This document shows, one piece after another, positions 1 through 6,583 of a DNA stretch of 6,884 nucleotides. The stretch covers positions 1-6,884 of the forward strand of contig JAEETM010000137.1 of assembly GCA_016290335.1 (NCBI GenBank), in the 5' to 3' direction. Every line of letters starts with the position of its first letter. Position 1 is the stretch's first letter. This stretch comes from Treponema sp. GTDB taxonomy: Bacteria > Spirochaetota > Spirochaetia > Treponematales > Treponemataceae. The position numbers and the translations under genes were made by a program. The notes beneath the pieces were generated by a model. It had not been told where the DNA came from. It was given only the letters and a program-made list of their open reading frames with translations, and did no database searches.

Positions 1-741
1 ACAACTGCCTTCAATGTTGTTACCGGTGTGTATGCCCCGACTAACGGCGCCGTTTACTTCAATGGAAAAGAAATTGTAGAAAATTATCCGCGCGGAAAAA
101 TGAAAAAGCTTTATGCCGGAACAGACCGCGGAAAGTTTACAAAACATATAGAACCAACTCCAGATAAAATCACAAAGCTTGGAATAGCAAGAACCTTCCA
201 GAATATCCGTTTGTGGAAAAGCCAGACTGTATTCACAAATGTTCTCATTGCTAAGCATCTTCGACGTACTTCAAATGTTTTCAGTGCAACCTTCCGCCTT
301 AACTGGAAAGAAGAAAAAAAGCAGCGTGAAGAAGTTGATGAGCTCTTAAAGATTTTAGGCTTATACGAGGTTCGCAATGAGCTTTGTACTTCCCTTCCTT
401 ATGGTTTACAGCGCCGTCTGGAAATTGCACGAGCTCTTGCTACAAATCCTACCCTGCTCTTGCTCGACGAACCTGCTGCCGGTATGAACCCACAGGAAAC
501 TGCCGAGCTTACAGACTTTATTCATCACATCCGCGACGAGTTCCATCTTACAGTATTTATGATTGAACACCACATGGATCTGGTAATGGATATTTCCGAC
601 CGTATTTACGTTTTGAACTTTGGTGCACTTATTGCCCACGGAACACCGGAAGAAGTTCAGAACAATCCGGAAGTAATTGCAGCCTATCTTGGCGAAACCG
701 AAGAAGAAGCTGAAGAAGCTCTCACCGAACAGAAGGAATAG
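1..741 (+). CDS. livG: Branched-chain amino acid ABC transporter ATP-binding protein LivG (5' truncated)
   Basis: This is one of the two cytoplasmic ATPases that drive import of leucine, isoleucine and valine through the LivHM permeases. Frame 1 is open from base 1. The first visible residues, TTAFNVVTG, are the end of the Walker A region, so the start and roughly the first 40-45 residues lie outside the window; the GTG at 28 is internal. Counting from the first visible codon, the Q-loop is TFQN (65-68), the signature region is LPYGLQRRLEIARAL (132-146), Walker B is LLLLDEPAAG (152-161), and the switch His is H190 in MIEHHMD. The MIEHHMDLVMDISDRIYV stretch is typical of LivG. Compared with E. 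coli LivG as I remember it, about 24 extra residues lie between the NGKEI strand and the Q-loop (about 25-55). The C-terminus has a Glu-rich tail after YLGE. livF follows after 3 bases, so the two are surely co-transcribed. Confidence in the family is high. Confidence 0.93.
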   Translation, partial: TTAFNVVTGVYAPTNGAVYFNGKEIVENYPRGKMKKLYAGTDRGKFTKHIEPTPDKITKLGIARTFQNIRLWKSQTVFTNVLIAKHLRRTSNVFSATFRLNWKEEKKQREEVDELLKILGLYEVRNELCTSLPYGLQRRLEIARALATNPTLLLLDEPAAGMNPQETAELTDFIHHIRDEFHLTVFMIEHHMDLVMDISDRIYVLNFGALIAHGTPEEVQNNPEVIAAYLGETEEEAEEALTEQKE

Positions 742-744
742 AAT

Positions 745-1455
745 ATGCTTAGTATAAAAGATTTGTATGTATCTTACGGCGGAATCAAAGCTCTTAGAGG
801 AATAAATATTGAAGTTCCGGATGGAAAAATCGTTACGCTCATTGGTGCAAACGGTGCCGGAAAATCAACCCTGCTGCGAACAATCAGCGGACTTGTAAAA
901 GCAGAAAGCGGTTCTATCCAGCTTGATGGAACTGAACTTATCGGTATGCCAATCAACAAGATTTGCGCAAGCGGAATTGCCCTCAGCCCGGAAGGCCGCC
1001 GTGTTTTTACAGATTTGACAGTTGAAGAAAACCTTAAGATTGGTGCATACCTTCGCAAGGATAAAAAAGAAATTGAAAAAGACCTTAAATGGGTTTATGA
1101 ATTATTTCCACGCTTGCAGGAAAGAAGCTGGCAGTTTGCAGGAACACTTTCCGGCGGTGAACAACAGATGCTTGCCGTAGGTCGTGCCCTTATGAACCGC
1201 CCTAAAATCCTTATGCTCGACGAACCATCTCTTGGACTTGCTCCACTTATCGTTCAGCAGATTTTCGACATCATCAAGGAAATCAACAAAAACGGTGTTA
1301 CAGTTCTTCTTATTGAACAGAATGCAAACATGGCTCTTAAAACTGCTGATATAGCCTATGTAATTGAAACCGGCGAAATTGTACTAACAGGTTCTGGTCA
1401 GGAAGTCATGGCTAACCCGCAGGTTAGGGAAGCCTACCTGGGTAAGAAGAAATAA
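745..1455 (+). CDS. livF: Branched-chain amino acid ABC transporter ATP-binding protein LivF
   Basis: This is the second cytoplasmic ATPase of the branched-chain amino acid importer and should pair with LivG under the LivHM permeases. The 236-residue length is normal for LivF. Walker A is GANGAGKST (34-42), the signature is LSGGEQQ (135-141) and Walker B is ILMLDEPSLGLAP (155-167). Two features that look like defects are normal for LivF: the Q-loop region reads SPEGRRVF (81-88) and the switch position reads LLIEQNAN (188-195), with Asn where most ABC ATPases have His. The ATG at 745 is supported by an AAGGA at 733-737, seven bases upstream and inside the end of livG, which suggests translational coupling. 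The related urea-transporter ATPase UrtE is less likely given GANGAGKST and IEQNAN. A 68-base AT-rich gap follows before the lipase. Confidence 0.95.
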   Translation: MLSIKDLYVSYGGIKALRGINIEVPDGKIVTLIGANGAGKSTLLRTISGLVKAESGSIQLDGTELIGMPINKICASGIALSPEGRRVFTDLTVEENLKIGAYLRKDKKEIEKDLKWVYELFPRLQERSWQFAGTLSGGEQQMLAVGRALMNRPKILMLDEPSLGLAPLIVQQIFDIIKEINKNGVTVLLIEQNANMALKTADIAYVIETGEIVLTGSGQEVMANPQVREAYLGKKK

Positions 1456-1457
1456 CA

Positions 1458-1482
1458 TTTGTGCTAAATTAAATTGTACAAA
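1458..1482 (+). terminator. Weak hairpin after livF, possible terminator
   Basis: Bases 1458-1464 (TTTGTGC) can pair with 1476-1482 (GTACAAA) with one G-U pair, across an 11-base AT-rich loop. It lies just behind the livF stop codon, where the liv operon should end. The stem is AT-rich, and the nearest T-rich run (1495-1506) is about 12 bases further on, so this is a poor match to a classic intrinsic terminator. It could be chance in AT-rich DNA. Confidence 0.25.
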
Positions 1483-1488
1483 ATCTAC

Positions 1489-1517
1489 TTTACATTTTAT
1501 TTTTTTCACATTATATT
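1489..1517 (+). promoter_or_regulatory. Predicted sigma-70-type promoter for the lipase
   Basis: TTTACA at 1489-1494 matches the -35 consensus at five of six bases. A 17-base spacer follows, then TATATT at 1512-1517, which matches the -10 consensus at five of six. Only six bases separate the -10 from the ATG at 1524, so transcription would start at or within a base or two of the start codon. This fits a separate transcription unit for the lipase after the liv genes. The AT-rich context raises the chance of a false match, but the score and exact spacing are good. Confidence 0.55.
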
Positions 1518-1523
1518 TAAGCC

Positions 1524-2711
1524 ATGAACCTCTCAAGAATAAAAATTTTGGCACTGTTAATTGGTGGCTTAGTATTGTTTTCGGGCTGCTCTTCTACAAA
1601 TACAAAAAAAGCGGCTGCAAGGTTGGACCAGGGAGAATGGAATACAAACCATACCTATGTCTTTGTACACGGACTTTCCGGCTGGGGTCATTATGATTTC
1701 CAGAATAAGTTTTTCCCTTACTGGGGCTTGAAAAACGGCTCATTAATGAAACAGCTTAGAAAGGAAGGTTTTAACGCTTTTGATGCTTCTGTAGCACCTC
1801 AAGGAAGTGCCTGGGATAGAGCCTGTGAGCTTTATGCCCAGCTTGCCGGAACTGTTACAGATTATGGCAAGGAACATTCTGAACGTTGTGGACATCCTCG
1901 TTATGGCAGAGATTTTTCTAAAGCACCTCTTATTCCGCAGTGGGATAGTGAAAATAAAATCAACCTTTTAGGACATTCCTTTGGCGGAGTTACTGTCAGA
2001 CTTTTGGCTCATCTGATGGCAGAAGGTTCCGAAGCTGAACGAAACGCAACTACCCCTGAAGATTTAAGTCCTCTTTTTGCAGGAGGTCATACAGACTGGA
2101 TTTATTCTGTTACAGCCCTTGCCGCTCCTCACAATGGAACCTCAGCTTATCACGTACCAGACAAAAATCCACAGCCTAAAACAAAAATGCAAAAGGCAAT
2201 GGACAGAACAAATGCGCCAAAAAAAGATGGTCGCGTAGAATACGATTATGCAGATTTTGACATGCATGTTCAGAATGCGGCAGAAATTAATAAATGGCTT
2301 AAAAGCTTGGATAATGCATATTATTTTTCTTTTCCATGCAGTGCAACAAAAGCAGCAGAAGATGGCAGCCAGCAACCAATTCCAGAAATGATGGAGGATA
2401 TGTTTGAACGCACTTCTGCAAGAATGGGTAGCTTTGAAGGTATAAGTCCAGATGGAATTACCTTTGGAAAAGAATGGCAGGAAAATGACGGGCTTGTAAA
2501 TACAATTTCTGCAAAGGCTCCAGATTTTGCTCCTCAGCAGGATTTTACTGATAATACTTCTGAAACTACTCCATCATCACTTAAGAAAGGAGTCTGGTAT
2601 ATAATGCCAACTTATAAGGGAGACCATATGTCCCTACAGGGCGGCTTTACAATCAAAAATAACATTACAGGCTTTTACCTTGAACACCTTAATCGCATAA
2701 ACAAACTGTAG
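1524..2711 (+). CDS. Secreted lipoprotein lipase, zinc-type family I.5-like
   Basis: This is a predicted lipid-anchored triacylglycerol lipase or esterase of 395 residues. A basic and hydrophobic signal peptide ends in FSGC with lipidated Cys22; Phe at -3 is a relaxed, spirochaete-like lipobox. The mature part resembles Geobacillus stearothermophilus L1 lipase. The oxyanion region is VFVHGLSGWG (46-55). The nucleophile elbow is GHSFGG (150-155, Ser152). The catalytic Asp is predicted as D322 in ENDGLVN and the catalytic His as H368 in GDHMS, just after LKKGVW (353-358). The L1 zinc ligands D61, H81, H87 and D238 map to D98, H118, H124 and D246; the 20- and 6-residue spacings of the first three are identical. 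Between APHNG and D246 the lid region is about 35 residues shorter than in L1. An in-frame TAA at 1518 fixes ATG 1524 as the earliest start; no Shine-Dalgarno precedes it. The substrate is unknown. Confidence 0.88.
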   Translation: MNLSRIKILALLIGGLVLFSGCSSTNTKKAAARLDQGEWNTNHTYVFVHGLSGWGHYDFQNKFFPYWGLKNGSLMKQLRKEGFNAFDASVAPQGSAWDRACELYAQLAGTVTDYGKEHSERCGHPRYGRDFSKAPLIPQWDSENKINLLGHSFGGVTVRLLAHLMAEGSEAERNATTPEDLSPLFAGGHTDWIYSVTALAAPHNGTSAYHVPDKNPQPKTKMQKAMDRTNAPKKDGRVEYDYADFDMHVQNAAEINKWLKSLDNAYYFSFPCSATKAAEDGSQQPIPEMMEDMFERTSARMGSFEGISPDGITFGKEWQENDGLVNTISAKAPDFAPQQDFTDNTSETTPSSLKKGVWYIMPTYKGDHMSLQGGFTIKNNITGFYLEHLNRINKL

Positions 2712-2742
2712 CAACAACAAGGCAGCAATCAGTTATAGACAT

Positions 2743-4155
2743 TTAAGATTCAAACACCTTTCGTCCGGACATGAACACTACGTGGACTTTTCCGGTAAGA
2801 GTGTCTCCTGCAAATGGGGTGGCTTTTCCTTTTGAATAGAACATGCCAGGTTCAACTACCCATTCTTCATCAGGATCAAAAATAGTAAGATCGGCATCAT
2901 AGCCGGCTTTGAGTAAACCTTTTGTTAAACCCAATATTCGCGCAGGATTTGCAGACATCAGCTGTGACAATCTCTGCGGCGCAAACTGGTTCTGATTTAC
3001 AAGAACTGTATTGCAAATGCCAAAGGCAGTTTCCAGTCCTGTAAAGCCCGGACTTCCAGCAGCCTTATCATCAAAGGTGTGCGGTGCATGGTCAGTGGAA
3101 ATTACATCTACCGAACCGTCCCGCAAGCCTTCTATAAGTGCAAGCCTGTCTTTTTCACTGCGCAAGGGTGGATTCACAAGTGCCCGAATATATGGTTCTT
3201 CTGTTCCGCTCAATGCAAGATGATGAGGTGTAACTTCACACGTTACAGGATTGGAGCATCTTGCCTTAGCACGTCGAACTTCATCAAGAGACTTTTTTGT
3301 ACTCACATGTGCCAAATGAATATGACATCCTGCTAATTCTGCAAGTTGAATATTTCTTTCGGTAGCTGCATCCTCTGCAACGGCAAGAAGGTTGTTAGCT
3401 TCGGTTAACTCGCTGTCAATTTTTTCAAGCATTTCAGGAGTTACATCAGTTTCTTCATCACTTGTACCCCAGGCATAAAGTCCGGCTGCATTCATCATCT
3501 TTAATGCATTCTGCCGGTGAAATCTGGCCTCAACTGCAAGAGACGGGTCTTCGCAGTGACAGCTTACAATACAATTTTTTGCAGCAGCAATTCTCATTCC
3601 TTCAAGCATCACCGAAGCAGAAAGAACATCGTGACCGTCTTCAGAAATAACAGGAATGTATTTTGGTGTAATATTATTCAAATGGCTTACATCTGTTCCT
3701 TCAAAGTTTTTAGTAATACTAACAACCTGGAAAATATGAGCCAGCCCATAAGAAGCAGCTTTTTTCTCAATATCAATTGCCATATCAATAGAAGAAACAA
3801 CAGGATTTGTGTTAGGCATGGCTACCACCGTTCCAAAGCCACCGGCAATTGCAGCCTGAAGTCCGCTTGCCAGATCTTCTTTATGTGTTTGTCCCGGATA
3901 ACGCAAATGTACGTGCATGTCTATAAAAGCCGGAGTTACGGTCAGACCGTGTGCATCATATAACTCTAATTTACAATCATTTTCGGAGCCGTCTTCTATA
4001 AGGATTGAATGTGCAAGTTTAGAAACTGTGTAGGAAGAAGTAAAATAGCCCTGAAAAATTGCCCTGATTTTTCCGTCGGCAATCAGGATTGCGCCTGGAG
4101 AATCGATTGCTTCATCAAGAAGACGTGCATTGTAAATTAAAGTTACTTTTGTCAT
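2743..4155 (-). CDS. pyrC: Dihydroorotase (PyrC)
   Basis: This cytoplasmic amidohydrolase carries out the third step of de novo pyrimidine synthesis, the reversible cyclisation of carbamoyl-aspartate to dihydroorotate. Metal ligands are visible: HVH in DMHVHLR (H81, H83), D173 in SEDGH, H200 in SCHCED, H283 in AHVST and D355 in STDHAPH. The substrate-binding R85 and the MPNTNP motif (113-118) are also present. D173, rather than a carboxylated Lys, marks the type of Bacillus and Aquifex PyrC. The protein has 470 residues against about 430 for that type. Compared with B. subtilis PyrC from memory, about 20 extra residues lie near 37-62 and nearly 30 between CED and the AHVST His (near 225-258). 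The start overlaps the pyrI stop as ATGA, and an AGGTG at 4163-4167 lies seven bases upstream. It is the last gene of the pyr cluster and converges on the lipase. Confidence 0.94.
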   Translation of the reverse strand: MTKVTLIYNARLLDEAIDSPGAILIADGKIRAIFQGYFTSSYTVSKLAHSILIEDGSENDCKLELYDAHGLTVTPAFIDMHVHLRYPGQTHKEDLASGLQAAIAGGFGTVVAMPNTNPVVSSIDMAIDIEKKAASYGLAHIFQVVSITKNFEGTDVSHLNNITPKYIPVISEDGHDVLSASVMLEGMRIAAAKNCIVSCHCEDPSLAVEARFHRQNALKMMNAAGLYAWGTSDEETDVTPEMLEKIDSELTEANNLLAVAEDAATERNIQLAELAGCHIHLAHVSTKKSLDEVRRAKARCSNPVTCEVTPHHLALSGTEEPYIRALVNPPLRSEKDRLALIEGLRDGSVDVISTDHAPHTFDDKAAGSPGFTGLETAFGICNTVLVNQNQFAPQRLSQLMSANPARILGLTKGLLKAGYDADLTIFDPDEEWVVEPGMFYSKGKATPFAGDTLTGKVHVVFMSGRKVFES

Positions 4156-4586
4156 TTATTCGCACCTGCCATATAAAGTGTATCACAATATTCGCAGCGG
4201 TAAAGTCCCTTTTCTTTGTCGGTAAGGATAAAGGTTGGTGTAATGTAATGCTCTGTCTGAGTAATGCAGCGCGGATTCTTACAGTTGAAAACTCCGCTGA
4301 CTTTGTTAGGCAATTCCATCGTAATCTTTTTTACAATTTTTTCGTTTTTTATTACATTCACGCAGATATTAGGATCAATAAAACCAAGCACCGAATAATC
4401 AATATCGATGATGTTGTCGATTTTGATGATGTCCTTTTTTGTTGATTTCTGTGACTGTACGTTTTGAATAAGGCACGATGTAAAAGGTGCTTTATCAAGT
4501 CCAAGCCACTGGTATATTTTCCAGCCCGACCCCGCACGAATATGATCTATTACAAGTCCGTTCTTTATTGTATTTACGTTTAACAT
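4152..4586 (-). CDS. pyrI: Aspartate carbamoyltransferase regulatory chain (PyrI)
   Basis: PyrI is the non-catalytic chain that binds nucleotide effectors and, through a zinc domain, ties PyrB trimers into an allosteric holoenzyme. The 144-residue length is close to the family norm of about 150. The four zinc cysteines are C102, C107, C131 and C134 (CX4C, then CX2C); the spacings 5, 24 and 3 are identical to those of E. coli C109, C114, C138 and C141. In the allosteric domain VIDHI (12-16) carries the Asp-His pair that contacts nucleotide in E. coli (D14, H15), and KDIIKIDN (51-58) carries the equivalent of K60 (K55). K87 corresponds to E. coli K94, while the R96 position appears to be T89, so effector preference may differ. 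A strong Shine-Dalgarno, AGGAGGA at 4593-4599, lies six bases before the ATG. It is separated from pyrB by 27 bases and overlaps pyrC by four. Confidence 0.95.
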   Translation of the reverse strand: MLNVNTIKNGLVIDHIRAGSGWKIYQWLGLDKAPFTSCLIQNVQSQKSTKKDIIKIDNIIDIDYSVLGFIDPNICVNVIKNEKIVKKITMELPNKVSGVFNCKNPRCITQTEHYITPTFILTDKEKGLYRCEYCDTLYMAGANK

Positions 4587-4592
4587 TCAAAA

Positions 4593-4599
4593 TCCTCCT
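4593..4599 (-). promoter_or_regulatory. Strong Shine-Dalgarno of pyrI
   Basis: On the - strand this reads AGGAGGA, a near-perfect match to the 16S rRNA tail, six bases before the pyrI ATG. It is the best ribosome binding site in the window and lies in the short gap after pyrB, which fits efficient production of the regulatory chain alongside the catalytic chain. Confidence 0.85.
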
Positions 4600-4613
4600 G
4601 ACATGAATAAGCT

Positions 4614-5537
4614 CTAAAGGCTTCCTGTAAGTTTTGCGATAAGTGCCATTCTTGCATACATCCCGTACTTAACCTGCTTAAAGTAAGCGGCTCGCGGATC
4701 ATCATCAACTTCAGGCGTAATTTCGTTTACTCTTGGAAGCGGATGAAGAACTATCATCTTTTTCTTTGCACCACGCATTTTTTCTTCATCAAGAATGTAG
4801 CTGTCCTTTAAACGGATGTAATCCTGCTCGTTAAAGAATCGCTCCTTCTGAACACGGGTCATATAAAGAATATCAAGCTGGCCGATTACTTCATCAAGGC
4901 TCTCAACAATATCATATTTAACACCGGCCGGTTCAAGTACATTTGTAATCAGGTAATCTGGGACAGAAAGCTCTTTAGGGCTGATGAAGATAAACTTGTT
5001 ACCCTTGTAGCGGCGCAAGGCTTCTGCAAGAGAATGAACTGTACGTCCAAACTTTAAGTCGCCACAGAAACCAACTGTGTGATTTTCAAGGCTTCCCATA
5101 AGCTGGCGGATTGTAACAAGGTCGGTAAGTGTTTGTGTTGGATGGTAATGTCCACCGTCACCAGCATTTATAATAGGACAAGAGGAATATTTACTTGCAA
5201 GATGAGCGGCACCTTCTTTTGGTGTACGCATTGCAATTACATCGGCATAGCTGGAAACAACCCTTATGGTGTCTGCCAGGGTTTCTCCTTTTACAGATGA
5301 AGTGTTATCTGCATCCGAAAAGCCTTCTACCGAACCGCCAAGCCTTAGCATGGCTGCTTCAAAGCTGAGCCTTGTTCTGGTGCTCGGCTCAAAAAAAAGT
5401 GTCGCAAGAATTTTCCCGCGACACACATCTTGAAATGATTTTGGATCTACTATTATCTGTTCTGCCAGTGAACAAATTTCATCAATTTCTGAAACTGTTA
5501 AATCATCCGGCTGGATTAAATGACGTCCTGCAAGCAT
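4614..5537 (-). CDS. pyrB: Aspartate carbamoyltransferase catalytic chain (PyrB)
   Basis: PyrB joins carbamoyl phosphate to L-aspartate, the first committed step of pyrimidine synthesis, as cytoplasmic trimers. The 307-residue length matches the family. The carbamoyl-phosphate loop is FFEPSTRTR (48-56). The 80s loop Lys is K83 in SSVKGET, and further ligands are R104, H132 in GGHYHPTQ, R165 in [10 protein letters not shown]228 and Q230 in YMTRVQKER, and the HPLPR loop (265-269). All expected active-site residues are present, so it should be active. The adjacent pyrI means it is likely to form the E. coli-type allosteric holoenzyme rather than free trimers. A TGGAG at 5546-5550 lies eight bases before the ATG. 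A 76-base gap from era contains a candidate promoter, so the pyr genes can be transcribed on their own. Confidence 0.96.
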   Translation of the reverse strand: MLAGRHLIQPDDLTVSEIDEICSLAEQIIVDPKSFQDVCRGKILATLFFEPSTRTRLSFEAAMLRLGGSVEGFSDADNTSSVKGETLADTIRVVSSYADVIAMRTPKEGAAHLASKYSSCPIINAGDGGHYHPTQTLTDLVTIRQLMGSLENHTVGFCGDLKFGRTVHSLAEALRRYKGNKFIFISPKELSVPDYLITNVLEPAGVKYDIVESLDEVIGQLDILYMTRVQKERFFNEQDYIRLKDSYILDEEKMRGAKKKMIVLHPLPRVNEITPEVDDDPRAAYFKQVKYGMYARMALIAKLTGSL

Positions 5538-5566
5538 TTATAACACTCCATTTTTAGATTTTTTGA

Positions 5567-5595
5567 ATATTAGCATAAATGGAGAAATTAGTTAA
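5567..5595 (-). promoter_or_regulatory. Predicted extended -10 promoter for pyrB-pyrI-pyrC
   Basis: On the - strand TTAACT (5595-5590, four of six -35 bases) is followed by exactly 17 bases and TAATAT (5572-5567, four of six -10 bases). TGC stands directly in front of the -10, giving the TGn extended -10 motif. Transcription would start near 5560, leaving a leader of about 23 bases. That is too short for a leader peptide with attenuator, so no pyrBI-style attenuation is visible. The hexamers are only moderate and the region is AT-rich. Confidence 0.4.
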
Positions 5596-5613
5596 TATGG
5601 TATTATCTTATTC

Positions 5614-6570
5614 CTATGCTTGTGGAATTAATTTATTCAGCGTATTGTCGTGTTGCCGCCAGTTTTTATCAACCTTAACCTGCAAATCCAAATCAATTTT
5701 CTGAATGTAGATTTCGCTAAGCTTTTTGGCTGCGGCAGTCCTAATCTCCTTGATTTTTGAAGCACCTTTGCCAATTACAATACCCTTCTGGCTTTCGCGT
5801 TCAACACACAAAAAGGCACGAATCCAGAGTTTTTTACCTTCATTACGGTGTTCAATATCTGCAACCTGTACGTATACCGCATGCGGAATCTCGTCCTTAA
5901 GCCTGTTTATAGCCTCGCCACGGATTATTTCACAAACCCTGAAGGTTAAATCCTGGTCGGTATAAGTTTCTTCATCATACATCGGGTCGCCAACTGGAGA
6001 AATATCGTACAAGCCTTTAAGAACTTCGTTTATCCCAATATCCTTTTCTGCCGACATTTCGAAGATTCTTTCTGCCGGAATATTTGGAAGCTGTTCTGCA
6101 ATAAAAGCACGCACAGGCATTGGCTTTGACATTGGAGAATCGCTCTTGTTAATGGCAACTACAGTTTTAGTCTCGTACTTTTTAATAAGCTCTGCTGCAT
6201 GAAGCTCTTCTTCACCAAGCGGGCGCGTAGAATCAATTATGTATAGAACACAATCAACACCTTCCAGCTGTTCTTCGGTAACAGATTTAAGCCGCAGGTT
6301 CAATTTTTTTTCTGAAACGTGGTAGCCCGGAGTGTCTATAAAAATGAGCTGACCAAAAGAAGTATTTACAATACCTTTGATTGCGTTTCTGGTAGTTTGA
6401 GGAATTGGAGAAACAATACTTACATCTTCCTGGCAGGCGGTATTTAGAAAAGTTGATTTTCCAGCTGAAGGCCGCCCGATAATTGCGACAAGGGCAGTTT
6501 TAAGCGCAGTGTTTTCTGCAGCGTTCACCTGATTGTTCATTGCGCCAGTTTCAGTATTTTTATTTTCCAT
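5614..6570 (-). CDS. era: GTPase Era, ribosome assembly factor
   Basis: Era is an essential-type GTPase that binds the 3' end of 16S rRNA and assists 30S subunit maturation. It has 318 residues, slightly more than the usual 300. G motifs are G1 GRPSAGKST (32-40), G2 PQTTR (57-61), G3 DTPG (79-82), G4 NKSD (141-144) and G5 SAE (173-175). A C-terminal KH RNA-binding domain covers about 210-305. In the KH loop the sequence is VIGKGASKIK (265-274): the GXXG position reads GKGA, with Ala270 where E. coli (GNKG) and B. subtilis (GKQG) have Gly. The first 24 or so residues form a polar extension before the G domain. Met1 is preferred over Met11 because only Met1 has a Shine-Dalgarno. The upstream debranching gene ends 11 bases before it, so the two are likely co-transcribed. 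Confidence 0.96.
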   Translation of the reverse strand: MENKNTETGAMNNQVNAAENTALKTALVAIIGRPSAGKSTFLNTACQEDVSIVSPIPQTTRNAIKGIVNTSFGQLIFIDTPGYHVSEKKLNLRLKSVTEEQLEGVDCVLYIIDSTRPLGEEELHAAELIKKYETKTVVAINKSDSPMSKPMPVRAFIAEQLPNIPAERIFEMSAEKDIGINEVLKGLYDISPVGDPMYDEETYTDQDLTFRVCEIIRGEAINRLKDEIPHAVYVQVADIEHRNEGKKLWIRAFLCVERESQKGIVIGKGASKIKEIRTAAAKKLSEIYIQKIDLDLQVKVDKNWRQHDNTLNKLIPQA

Positions 6571-6577
6571 ATCTACT

Positions 6578-6583
6578 TCTCCT
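6578..6583 (-). promoter_or_regulatory. Shine-Dalgarno of era, starting in the upstream stop codon
   Basis: The - strand reads AGGAGA here, seven bases before the era ATG. Its first two bases (AG) are the last two of the TAG stop codon of the upstream debranching gene (6584-6582). The placement decides the era start in favour of Met1 over Met11, which has no such site, and suggests that ribosomes ending the upstream gene may restart on era. Confidence 0.75.

Noticed and set aside
111..377. 88-codon open frame on the - strand inside livG
   Set aside because: It is antisense to a conserved ABC ATPase with no recognisable motifs of its own.
28..741. GTG at 28 as the start of livG
   Set aside because: The residues before it (TTAFNVVTG) continue the conserved sequence after the Walker A lysine, so the reading frame clearly comes from outside the window.
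1327..1335. Loss of the switch His in LivF as a sign of an inactive ATPase
   Set aside because: LivF proteins, including that of E. coli, normally have EQN at this position, so it is a family trait.
2704..2734. AACTG / CAGTT inverted repeat in the convergent gap, as a bidirectional terminator
   Set aside because: The stem is only five base pairs with a loop of over 20 bases and has no T-run on either side.
3517..3963. 148-codon open frame on the + strand inside pyrC
   Set aside because: It lies wholly antisense to a well-conserved pyrC, its translation has no recognisable domain, and its composition (many Asn, Arg, Cys and Ser) is that of a reverse-complement shadow.
4089..4445. 118-codon open frame on the + strand across the pyrI-pyrC junction
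   Set aside because: It is antisense to two clear genes and shows no family resemblance; it is a shadow frame.
5591..5610. TAATA / TATTA inverted repeat after era, as a terminator or operator
   Set aside because: It is a five-pair AT-only stem in a very AT-rich gap, with no GC stem or T-run, so chance explains it.
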